Source: Candidatus Bathyarchaeota archaeon
GTDB taxonomy: Archaea; Thermoproteota; Bathyarchaeia; Bathyarchaeales; SOJC01
DNA length: 58,177 nucleotides
Assembly: GCA_023131225.1 (NCBI GenBank)
Contig: JAGLZW010000017.1
Location: 1 to 58,177 of the forward strand
Reading direction: 5' to 3'
Part shown: positions 51,746-58,177 of the stretch, piece after piece
How positions within the stretch are numbered: position 1 is the first letter of the stretch
How the letters are laid out: every line of letters begins with the position of its first letter
Translations under genes and position numbers: made by a program
Notes under the pieces: model-generated
What the model was told of the DNA's origin: nothing
The model's input: the letters and a program-made list of their open reading frames with translations, nothing else
The model's database searches: none

Positions 51746-51779
51746 AAGCTATCAAAAAAGCTGTCAAAAAGCTATCAAA
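51746..51779. repeat. Three tandem AAGCTRTCAAA units
   Basis: AAGCTATCAAA starts at 51746, AAGCTGTCAAA at 51758 and AAGCTATCAAA at 51769, spaced 12 and 11 bp. About one helical turn apart, they could be binding sites or simple slippage products. No gene is close enough to assign a target. Confidence 0.5.
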
Positions 51780-51872
51780 CACCAAAAACTAGGAAAACTG
51801 AAAACTTCAATGCACAACAGTGGAACAAAGGCTGCACAAACAAGCGTTTTGAGAGCTCCGAAAGAAAGAACA

Positions 51873-52025
51873 TGAACAATCCATTTTTGGCTTCTTCTCG
51901 TGAACAAGGTTGAACGCATAGAGGAACACAGTTTTACAACGCTCTAAGACGTTCTCACAAAACTCAATTGTACCGTAGTTTTGTTTGAACAATGGTGAAC
52001 TTGTTCAGAACATAGGGTTGAACAA
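51873..52025. repeat. Cluster of TGAACAA repeats
   Basis: TGAACAA occurs at 51873-51879, 51901-51907, 51986-51992 and 52019-52025, and inverted (TTGTTCA) at 52001-52007. Partial copies TGAAC stand at 51910 and 51996. Five exact 7-mers in 153 bp is far above chance even in AT-rich DNA. The pattern is iteron-like, but no initiator gene lies nearby. Confidence 0.6.
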
Positions 52026-52145
52026 ATTGAAGAAAACAATAAGATTCATTGCAGATTTCAGAAAATCGGAATTTTGTTCCAGAGTTCAGTTGGGAAAATC
52101 AAAAATTTGCGCACGATGTGCGATTTACCCAAAAAAGTGAGGGGG

Positions 52146-52246
52146 GTGGGATTTGAACCCAACCAACCAACCAACCACGGACGACGACGGACGACGGAAC
52201 GACCAACGACGGGACAAACGACGGACGACGGTTAATGGACGACGGG
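52146..52246. repeat. T-arm-like fragment followed by CCAA and ACGACGG low-complexity DNA
   Basis: GTGGGATTTGAACCC (52146-52160) is the complement of a tRNA T arm. It is followed by CCAA units (about 52158-52176) and then six copies of ACGACGG between 52177 and 52246. No acceptor or anticodon arm can be drawn around the T-arm part. The ACGACGG copies are irregularly spaced, unlike a satellite. Confidence 0.5.
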
Positions 52247-52382
52247 AAAAAGGTTAACTATTTTTTTCCTTCCATCTGTGGATAGTAATGGAATAGGAAT
52301 AAGGAAGGATGGATATAGAGAGAATAGAGTGAGGGGTAAGAAATGCACAAAAACCAGCCAACTCCGCGCAATGTCCGGTATT

Positions 52383-53471
52383 CTAGAAGCTGAACCTGCC
52401 TTGTTTGATTAATGTCTTTCCATCGAGTTCTACAGTGGGCTCTGCAATAGTGGATCTGAAACCCCAATCGCTTTCGTTTTTTCCACCAATCTTAGAGTTG
52501 TCACCTATACCTATCGTAGCTGTTCCAAGGACGATGGGGTTGTAGACGAATCCAGTCTTGGCTTTTGGGTTTATACCCAGTGTAAACGTTCCTATCCTGT
52601 CTTTGTCTCCCGTTCCTTTCTCCCACATTTCCTTTACTACATCGATGTTCTTACCTCCTTCGAAAGTCACCAACTTACCATCTTTGAAATCCCATCTGAC
52701 ATTGGGGACTAACACACCTGTTGTAGGTTCAGGGACATCAGAAATGAAAGTGCCATCCGCAGTTGCCTCTGAAGGAGCGAGCCGTACTGCCCCGCCAGGC
52801 AATCCAACAAAAATAGCTCCCTTTTCTACGTCCTCTTCATCAACTACACCATCATATATGTTGACGGGTCTGTCTGCAAGGTTGAAGGTTAGGTTAGTTC
52901 CATTGGGAGCTGTAATGTGTACTCTCTGTGCTTGTTCTAGAAGGCTTCTAAGCTTCTTTCCTAGTCTTCTCATGTCTTCGTATTTCACATCCAAAGCGTC
53001 GTAAACATTCTTCTTCCATTCTTGGAAGTTGAACCCATAGGTTTTAGCTCGTTGAGGTGTCACGTGTCCCAACAGTATCTCTGCAGATCGAATCCTCCGT
53101 TCAAAGAGTCTATCATAGAAGGGTTTGTCAGCTTTGGAAACTGCATTCCACCTTTCGGCGGAAACCTGCCTTAGTCTCTCGGGCTCTTCTGGGCCTGATA
53201 TGAAAATACTGGCAGTGGCTATGTCCACCAGTGAAAGCCCAAAGGGGTTAGAAGTCTTAAGATCTTCCAAATCACCATTTAGCAGCCTGTCATAGAAAAT
53301 CTCATCCGTCCCAAACTCTGTATGAATTTGAGCACCAGCTCGTATACATTCTATAGCTAGGGCTTCTGCCAAATCAAGCGTGTGGCGCCAAGTGAAAATC
53401 GTCACCCTATCGCCCTTCCCTATTCGAAGACAAGTCCTTACTACTTGGTTCACAAACGAATGGGTCGACAT
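52383..53471 (-). CDS. M29-family aminopeptidase (AmpS/AmpT type)
   Basis: 362 aa. The conserved C-terminal metal-binding part includes LPGGAVRLAPSEATADGTFI, EGGKNIDVVKEM, FTLGINPKAKTGFVYNPIVL, GTATIGIGDNSKIGGKNESD and the end WGFRSTIAEPTVELDGKTLI. M29 enzymes are dinuclear metal exo-peptidases, mostly from thermophiles. Start ATG 53471 with GGGGAG upstream; GGTTATAAAG just before it is a likely TATA element. Intact length. Confidence 0.9.
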   Translation of the reverse strand: MSTHSFVNQVVRTCLRIGKGDRVTIFTWRHTLDLAEALAIECIRAGAQIHTEFGTDEIFYDRLLNGDLEDLKTSNPFGLSLVDIATASIFISGPEEPERLRQVSAERWNAVSKADKPFYDRLFERRIRSAEILLGHVTPQRAKTYGFNFQEWKKNVYDALDVKYEDMRRLGKKLRSLLEQAQRVHITAPNGTNLTFNLADRPVNIYDGVVDEEDVEKGAIFVGLPGGAVRLAPSEATADGTFISDVPEPTTGVLVPNVRWDFKDGKLVTFEGGKNIDVVKEMWEKGTGDKDRIGTFTLGINPKAKTGFVYNPIVLGTATIGIGDNSKIGGKNESDWGFRSTIAEPTVELDGKTLIKQGRFSF

Positions 53472-53615
53472 TTCAACTCCCCTTTATAACCTTCCCAACT
53501 TTGCTATAAAGGTTTTACACCCAACCATGCGCTATTTGCAGATTTTGCTTTTATATGGCAAATCTCATAGAATAGTTAATTGTGAACTAGTGGTCCATAT
53601 GCAGGTGACCTGTTA

Positions 53616-54836
53616 ATGGATACAAGAAGGACTTCAACAAGTGATGGACTCAGCAAAGAACTGGGTTGGGCTGCAAAGCGCGTTTTGGAAGACTTGGTTC
53701 TAGTGGGCGACAAAGTCTACATGAAAGGTCTCTCCGGAGACACTCAGAAGTTCATGCAAGAAGAGTCAGCCCGACTGAAGGCGAAATTGCTGCTGGACCC
53801 AAGGAAGGCAAAGGTTGGTGAAGAGATTCATATGCAGTTCCATCTCGCCAATGAAGGGAAAATTCCAGTTTTTCTGACCAAGATTGAGGAGATCCTCCCA
53901 CCAGCCTTTGAGCTGGTTGCCAAGCCTGACTACAGTCACCTTAGTGCAGGTTTTCTCGATTTGAATAAGAGACAGCTCAACCCTTCAGAAACTGAAGATC
54001 TCCATCTTGCCTTCATACCTCTAAGTGAAGGTACATTTTCAGCAATGCCAAAGATCAGCTACTTTAATGGAGCAGAACAGCAAATGACTTGTGAGCCCTG
54101 CTGTGCAACTGTCGAGATTCTAGAGAATCTACTTCCAGACCGTATCAGAACTGGATACAAAGATCTCGACAACTTACTCCTAGGCGGAATACCTGAAAAA
54201 TATTCAGTTATCATAACTTCAGTTTCCTGTGATGAAAGGGAATTACTCATCAAGAAATTTCTTGAAACAGCGTTGAAGGCGGGAGAAGTTACTTTCTGCT
54301 TCACGATAGACGCTATAGGTGTCAAGGCTTTGGCTGAAAAGTTTCCAGAGAATTTTTTTCTCTTCATCTGCAACCCACAAGCAGGCACAATCATCAAAGA
54401 TATGCCGAACGTTTACAAACTTAAGGGTGTTGATAATCTGATTGACATCAACATTGCCTTGACTTCCGCTTTACGCAAATTGGATGGTCAGTTTCCTGGA
54501 GGGCGAAGGGCATACATCGGGATAATTTCAGACGTTCTCCTGCAACATGGGGCTATTCAGACCAGAAGATGGTTAACTGGGCTTGTCACTGAGTTGAGGT
54601 CAAGAGGTTTCACATCTCTCTCGTTGGTGAATCCTTATATGCATAGTTCTGAAGAAGTTCAAGCGATATTAGATCTCTTTGAGGGAGAGATCAGCATCTT
54701 CGAAAAGGGAGCTGAAAGATTTTTGCAGATCAAGAAACTCTACAACCAGACCTATTTGGAGAACCAACGACCGATAAGAAAGATGAGGTTAATCAGCGAA
54801 CATCTGAGAAGAAGAGGCAAATGGCAAAGATACTGA
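53616..54836 (+). CDS. Ig-like domain fused to a degenerate KaiC/RadA-like ATPase domain
   Basis: 406 aa. Residues 50-165 form a beta-sandwich of CARDB/Ig type (LLLDPRKAKVGEEIHMQFHL ANEGKIPVFLTKIEEILPP). Residues 175-390 are KaiC-like: RIRTGYKDLDNLLLGGIPEK, then VIITSVSCDERELLIKKFLE. The P-loop GxxxxGKT is lost (SVSCDEREL), so ATP binding is unlikely. YIGIISDVLLQHGAIQTRRW marks the Walker B strand. No signal peptide or membrane helix. Start ATG 53616 with AGGTGA seven bases upstream. Function unknown. Confidence 0.7.
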   Translation: MDTRRTSTSDGLSKELGWAAKRVLEDLVLVGDKVYMKGLSGDTQKFMQEESARLKAKLLLDPRKAKVGEEIHMQFHLANEGKIPVFLTKIEEILPPAFELVAKPDYSHLSAGFLDLNKRQLNPSETEDLHLAFIPLSEGTFSAMPKISYFNGAEQQMTCEPCCATVEILENLLPDRIRTGYKDLDNLLLGGIPEKYSVIITSVSCDERELLIKKFLETALKAGEVTFCFTIDAIGVKALAEKFPENFFLFICNPQAGTIIKDMPNVYKLKGVDNLIDINIALTSALRKLDGQFPGGRRAYIGIISDVLLQHGAIQTRRWLTGLVTELRSRGFTSLSLVNPYMHSSEEVQAILDLFEGEISIFEKGAERFLQIKKLYNQTYLENQRPIRKMRLISEHLRRRGKWQRY

Positions 54837-54959
54837 AACGTGCGCACGCGTAAAAAGTAGCCAAAGGTAAAGGCAAGCCTTGATATAAGTCAAGTAGATG
54901 GTTCTCAAAGTGTCTTGTATGAAAGTCTAAGGAAAAATCAATGCGCGTGCGTGTGCCAT

Positions 54960-55508
54960 TTAGCTCAAGAATTTAGCGACCGCGTCGACTGATTTCCTAG
55001 GACGGGGTTTTGGAGTATGGGTGGGCCATCCAAGTGCGACAGCTGCCATTAGCTTCCAAGGCTTTCCAAGGTGCTTCTTTAAAGCATCAAGCGTGTAGAA
55101 AATGTCTCCAATCCATACGGTTCCCAGCCCTAAAGCATATGCTTTCAGAAGCATATTCTGAATCGCAGCGGCTACACTGTGAATCTCAGTCTCCCAGCCT
55201 CTCTCTCCAGCATTCCAAACCATTATCACAACCTGAGCCTGCTCCATAATGTCGCAAGACAAGAATGAGGAGCCCATGTTCTCTCGACCGGTTCTTTCGG
55301 AAACCATTTCTAGTTCACGTCTGAACAGGTCGGTCAGCTCTTTTTTTGATTTGCCAGTGAGTACAGTGAACCGCCATTGTTGACCATTTTTTGCCGAAGG
55401 AGCAAAGGTGGCAGCCTCGATGACTTGCCTCACCAATTCTTCCGGCACATTCTTGTCGAGGTAACTTCGAATACTTCTTCTACCCTTTAATGCTTTGTCC
55501 AGGTCCAT
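54960..55508 (-). CDS. Nitroreductase-family flavoprotein
   Basis: 182 aa: ALKGRRSIRSYLDKNVPEEL, AATFAPSAKNGQQWRFTVL, SVAAAIQNMLLKAYALGLGT, VWIGDIF and LMAAVALGWPTHTPKPRPRK are the nitroreductase FMN-binding motifs. The family includes NAD(P)H-dependent reductases and, in anaerobes, flavin-based BluB-like and dehalogenase enzymes; the exact reaction is unknown. Start ATG 55508. No operon partner; the neighbouring GNAT gene is co-oriented upstream. Confidence 0.9.
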   Translation of the reverse strand: MDLDKALKGRRSIRSYLDKNVPEELVRQVIEAATFAPSAKNGQQWRFTVLTGKSKKELTDLFRRELEMVSERTGRENMGSSFLSCDIMEQAQVVIMVWNAGERGWETEIHSVAAAIQNMLLKAYALGLGTVWIGDIFYTLDALKKHLGKPWKLMAAVALGWPTHTPKPRPRKSVDAVAKFLS

Positions 55509-55588
55509 CTGCCTTTCCTTCTGTGTTCTTTACGGTGGGCAGATTAATCAGTTTTACGCGCGCAATGGTTGTGCTTTTCTATGTTAGC

Positions 55589-55605
55589 AGTGGAGATGTC
55601 TCCCG
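55589..55605. repeat. 17-mer repeat AGTGGAGATGTCTCCCG, copy 1
   Basis: Identical to 56944-56960. It contains the palindrome GGAGA-tg-TCTCC. It lies 45 bp past the stop of the minus-strand GNAT gene; copy 2 lies 36 bp past the stop of another minus-strand gene. In both copies the plus strand then runs CCC into a T-rich tract. A terminator-like or small mobile repeat is possible. Confidence 0.55.
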
Positions 55606-55649
55606 AGTTTTCCCGCACAACCCCTTTTTTTTCTCGGTGAATATACGAG

Positions 55650-56222
55650 TTAACGTCTTTCTCCTCTCATGACAAAGTATTTTCTGTATGGTTTGAATCC
55701 AACGTTTTGGTATACTCTGATTGCTGGCGGGTTGTCACTCGACGTGTAAATGATTGCGATGGGCATTTTCTCCAAGATTAGTCTGACTAAGTATGATACG
55801 ACGGATGTAGCATAGCCTTTGTTTCTGTGAGCCTCATGAGTGGCAACTGTAGGTATATGACCTACCCTCTCAGTTAGACGTGCTCTGCCAATGGAAACAA
55901 GTTCTCCATCCTCCTTTATTCCAACCCAGTTCACGGTGCTCATTCCCTCAACAATCTGTTCACTGTTGATCTCTCCCCAAAATTCAGTGTAGACCTTCTT
56001 CATCATGGCTGCTATTTGTTCAGTGTCAGAGGAATCTAATGGGACTATTGGATGGGTGATGTGAAGCCTTTCTTCACCTTTGCTAAGCATCATAAGCATC
56101 AATTCGTGGCTCCAAGTTGGCTTATACTTCCCAAGGACGTATTTCTTATGCTGCTTCAACGACCGTTTCTTGTCTTCAGTATATTTCCATATTGAAGAAT
56201 TGCTATTCTCGAGATGCTCCAA
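55650..56222 (-). CDS. GNAT-family N-acetyltransferase, possibly missing its N-terminus
   Basis: 190 aa from TTG 56222. VGIKEDGELVSIGRARLTER, VGHIPTVATHEAHRNKGYAT and SSDNPPAIRVYQNVGFKPYR are the acetyl-CoA loop and C-terminal fold of FR47-like GNATs. Relatives of this type usually have about 80 more N-terminal residues. The same frame stays open upstream to a TAG near 56280 without any ATG or GTG, so a 5' truncation or an unusual start is possible. Confidence 0.7.
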   Translation of the reverse strand: MEHLENSNSSIWKYTEDKKRSLKQHKKYVLGKYKPTWSHELMLMMLSKGEERLHITHPIVPLDSSDTEQIAAMMKKVYTEFWGEINSEQIVEGMSTVNWVGIKEDGELVSIGRARLTERVGHIPTVATHEAHRNKGYATSVVSYLVRLILEKMPIAIIYTSSDNPPAIRVYQNVGFKPYRKYFVMRGERR

Positions 56223-56324
56223 TAAGCAGATTGCGGATATTTGAGAATAGAGAATGTTCTCTTTTAATATTATGAAATTCGAGAGAGTCTATTCCTAACT
56301 TACTGAGCCCCAAACTAATGAGCT

Positions 56325-56756
56325 TTAATTTTCTAGAGGGTTCGGTTCTATATCCTCTCTTGTCATTGTTGGTATCTTGAGTATATGCAGGCTTACTGAA
56401 AAAGCTATAATTAACAATGCCATTTGGATAATTAGGATATTAACGACAAAGATAATTGAATAGATTATCGTTGACCACAATAAGGCTATGATAAAAGCTT
56501 TGTTTCTAAGTGATATTCCCTTTCCCTCTTTATAGTTCTTTATGTAACTTCCGAACCATCTATTGTTCAACATCCAACGATGTAACCTTTCAGATCCTTT
56601 GTAGTAGCATGCAGCAGAAAGCAAGAGAAAGGGTGTAGTGGGTAAAATAGGAATGAAAATTCCGATAGCTCCAAGACCGAGAAATATTGTTCCCGCTACG
56701 ATGTAGAAACCCTTTTTAAGCTTACTCGAAGTTGTTGCATCCCTTTCTTTAGTCAT
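56325..56756 (-). CDS. DUF454 (YbaN-like) inner membrane protein
   Basis: 143 aa. KKGFYIVAGTIFLGLGAIGI, FIPILPTTPFLLLSAACYYK, GSERLHRWMLNNRWFGSYI and GKGISLRNKAFIIALLW are the DUF454 hallmarks, with four membrane helices. Function unknown across the family. Start ATG 56756. Co-oriented with its neighbours but spaced by 100-240 bp, so not clearly an operon. Confidence 0.85.
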   Translation of the reverse strand: MTKERDATTSSKLKKGFYIVAGTIFLGLGAIGIFIPILPTTPFLLLSAACYYKGSERLHRWMLNNRWFGSYIKNYKEGKGISLRNKAFIIALLWSTIIYSIIFVVNILIIQMALLIIAFSVSLHILKIPTMTREDIEPNPLEN

Positions 56757-56921
56757 CGCTCAATCGTATTAGAATTGGTTCTAAGCGTTAAAAAGGAGAA
56801 GAAAGGATAAGTTGATTGTTATATTTCTTCAAGCCCTTGAAGGTGTCGTGATGTTCTTTTTCGTCTTGTAGTTGGTTTTACTCAAGTGTCAGCTATCAAA
56901 AGCAGTTGGTTGATTGGTTAG

Positions 56922-56960
56922 GTGGGATTTGAACCCCGCACCAAGTGGAGATGTCTCCCG
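56922..56960. repeat. T-arm-like fragment joined to 17-mer repeat copy 2
   Basis: GTGGGATTTGAACCC (56922-56936), complement of a tRNA T arm, is followed seven bases later by AGTGGAGATGTCTCCCG (56944-56960). No acceptor stem can be completed. GGTTGATTGGTTAG precedes it on the plus strand, much as GGTTGGTTGGGT precedes the fragment at 57819. Likely degenerate tRNA-derived sequence. Confidence 0.5.
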
Positions 56961-56995
56961 CAACTTCCCCATTTTTTGCTTTTTATACTATGCTA

Positions 56996-57562
56996 TTACT
57001 TTTTGCGCCATACTTTAAAATATACAATGGTCAAAATTATCGCTGCTGGGATACCAAAAATTACGAGCAACCAGGCTAAAGTATGGAACCAGGGATACAC
57101 CCAATATGTATAAGGATAGTCTCCGAATGGGGTGAAAAAATCTCCATTGATATACATGTAAATTGAATACGCAATGAACATAAGGAACTCAAAAACCCCA
57201 CTTTCAGTTGTTCCCTTACCGCGCCATCTGCCTTTAAACTCCGCTTTCTCCTCAGCTGAAAATCTATTCCACCATAAATACCAACCCACTCCAAAAGCAA
57301 CCCCGACAGGTATTCCTACAATCAATAACTCCCACAATGTAAGAAATATGAAAAACTCCCAAATCCACGCTAAGGTCCATTCTCCGATGGTTGCGGTACC
57401 CATAGCTCCAATTGGAGAAGTCTCAATGAACCAAAAAAGAACCAGAAGCGCTCCTATGATAGCAACTACACAACCAATAATAAAGACCGTAAATACTTTC
57501 CAGTGTTCCTCAATTTTTCGCTTCCAAAACTCTCCGTCGCTACAATTACTCTTTTCTTCCAT
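56996..57562 (-). CDS. Polytopic membrane protein, unknown
   Basis: 188 aa with four hydrophobic segments (VFTVFIIGCVVAIIGALLVL, WIWEFFIFLTLWELLIVGIP, and two near the C-terminus). An acidic/basic loop lies between (WNRFSAEEKAEFKGRWRGKG). The N-terminus and C-terminus are charged. No family I can name. Start ATG 57562. Not in an evident operon. Confidence 0.6.
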   Translation of the reverse strand: MEEKSNCSDGEFWKRKIEEHWKVFTVFIIGCVVAIIGALLVLFWFIETSPIGAMGTATIGEWTLAWIWEFFIFLTLWELLIVGIPVGVAFGVGWYLWWNRFSAEEKAEFKGRWRGKGTTESGVFEFLMFIAYSIYMYINGDFFTPFGDYPYTYWVYPWFHTLAWLLVIFGIPAAIILTIVYFKVWRKK

Positions 57563-57983
57563 TTTTTCACCATTTTTTGAGTCTTCAACAAGAAGGCGAC
57601 TGCATAACCCAGAAATCTATTTATGGATTATTAGTATAAAAGATGTTTCATCAAAACATTGGTTCAATTCTAAATTATTAACATCAATCTTTGGAGTAGG
57701 AACCAAAAGAATTGGTTGTAAGGACAATAGCAAGGGAAACGTCTTAATTCCGAGGAAGTTTTTTGCCAAAAACATCCTAAGCAAGAAATTGGTAAGATTA
57801 ATTGTGTTGGTTGGTTGGGTGGGATTCGAACCCCCCACACACATTTTGCGAACTGAGGGCTGATTTGCTCGAATGAAAGTGCAGTGTCAAGGCGCGCAGT
57901 TTATAAGCGACTCTAAGGTAAGCATTCCAGAATTAGTGTTCTGACGAAACTAGTTCTTTCAGCGAATCGGAGGTGTAGTCTAG
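57563..57983. other. Intergenic region with a T-arm-like fragment and the promoter of the last gene
   Basis: No coding frame with family signal. GTGGGATTCGAACCC (57819-57833) is a third T-arm-like fragment after GGTTGGTTGGGT; upstream arms of a tRNA cannot be found on the minus strand. CAGTTTATAAGCG (57897-57909) is a good TATA box for the CxxC gene and gives a leader of about 50 bases. Confidence 0.45.
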
Positions 57984-58142
57984 ATGTCGTATGGAAGTAG
58001 AGAACCAAGAGAAATGCACAAGGCAGTTTGCGCGGAATGTAAACAAGAATGTGAAGTTCCGTTCAAACCTGACGGAAGCAGACCCGTATACTGCCGAGAA
58101 TGCTATGCAAAGAGAAGACCCCCAAGAAGAAATAGATATTAA
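57984..58142 (+). CDS. CxxC-x17-CxxC small zinc-binding protein
   Basis: 52 aa from ATG 57984, with GGAGGTG eight bases upstream. HKAVCAECKQECEVPFKPDG, then SRPVYCRECYAKRRPPRRNR. C16, C19, C37 and C40 give exactly C-x2-C-x17-C-x2-C, the pattern of the CxxC-x17-CxxC family in archaea and some bacteria. The ends are basic. Probably nucleic-acid binding (inference). It is complete, ending 35 bp before the window edge. Confidence 0.9.
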   Translation: MSYGSREPREMHKAVCAECKQECEVPFKPDGSRPVYCRECYAKRRPPRRNRY

Positions 58143-58177
58143 ACTCACAAGCTGACTTCCTATTCTTCGTTCACAAT

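Larger units (their letters stand above)
51638..52382. other. 745-bp gene-free, repeat-rich interval
   Basis: No frame here shows family-level coding. It holds three tandem AAGCTRTCAAA units (51746-51779), five TGAACAA motifs (51873-52025), a tRNA T-arm-like fragment (52146-52160), a CCAA run and ACGACGG low-complexity DNA (52158-52246). It is bounded by a small helical protein gene and the M29 aminopeptidase 3' end. Such a mix is typical of a junction or insertion scar. Confidence 0.5.

Noticed and set aside
51638-52382. Chromosomal replication origin
   Set aside because: Repeats are present, but no Cdc6/Orc1 gene or origin-recognition-box consensus is visible; kept only as a repeat finding.
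57174-57863. 229-codon plus-strand frame ending GWVGFEPPTHILRTEG
   Set aside because: Mostly antisense to the membrane protein at 56996-57562, with a T-arm-derived tail; no family signal.
57810-57910. Possible complete tRNA, with or without introns, on the minus strand
   Set aside because: Only the T-arm-like part is present; no acceptor partner, D arm or anticodon arm can be placed.
1-58177. CRISPR array, complete IS element or integrase gene
   Set aside because: No regularly spaced direct repeats with unique spacers, no transposase or integrase motifs in any frame.

Overview
The window is archaeal chromosomal DNA. It carries the proteasome alpha / SBDS / Rrp4 / Rrp41 / Rrp42 / L37Ae gene string, aEF-1beta, a two-ring Cdc48/VAT ATPase, diphthine synthase, archaeal CTP-dependent riboflavin kinase (RibK) and FAD synthase (RibL), FEN-1, HerA-NurA, and two intronless tRNA genes with encoded CCA. 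Gene content, moderate GC and frequent TTG starts fit a Thermoproteota (TACK) lineage. A Bathyarchaeia-like organism is my best guess; no rRNA gene is present to settle it.

Layout. 0-3.4 kb: two related GNAT acetyltransferases (one cut by the window edge, one fused to a YoaP-like domain), a DUF3795 protein and small membrane proteins. 3.6-9.1 kb: an accessory-looking island with NurA-HerA and four small winged-helix proteins that share an N-terminal strand-strand-helix segment, plus a frameshifted fifth winged-helix gene. 9.3-11.6 kb: an Lrp-type regulator with a clear palindromic operator, an M24 peptidase, a MoaD/ThiS protein and tRNA-Gln. 11.7-21.2 kb: DNA repair (FEN-1, EndoQ, endonuclease III, stand-alone LigD-type 3'-phosphoesterase) mixed with a Kbl-type enzyme, a 5-formyl-THF cyclo-ligase-like protein, zinc ferredoxin and a tungsten aldehyde:ferredoxin oxidoreductase. 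21.4-25.8 kb: DUF362, an ArsR/papain-like fusion, a cupin and small unknowns. 25.8-32.8 kb: information processing (zinc finger, EF-1beta, Cdc48, exosome/proteasome operon). 33-44 kb: a second FEN-1, Pcm, GlmS, DUF371, tRNA-Lys, DphB-DUF357-RibL, M55 aminopeptidase, rhomboid and RibK.

45-50 kb holds a TPP riboswitch that ends at the TTG start of a ThiT-type thiamine transporter, a KaiC-like ATPase, a HypE-like PurM-fold protein, a GOLD-like membrane-anchored protein and two small HExxH peptidases. 50.1-58.2 kb is looser and shows decay or insertion: a 46-codon remnant of a B12-radical SAM protein, a 745-bp gene-free stretch with clustered TGAACAA repeats and ACGACGG low-complexity DNA, three tRNA T-arm-like fragments, a duplicated 17-mer, an M29 aminopeptidase, a degenerate KaiC-like protein with an Ig-like N-terminus, a nitroreductase, a possibly 5'-truncated GNAT, membrane proteins and a complete 52-aa CxxC-x17-CxxC zinc protein.

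The best candidates for something undescribed are the NurA/HerA plus winged-helix paralog island, the archaeal TPP riboswitch-ThiT unit, the paired FEN-1 genes, and the repeat / tRNA-fragment region between 51.7 and 57.9 kb.
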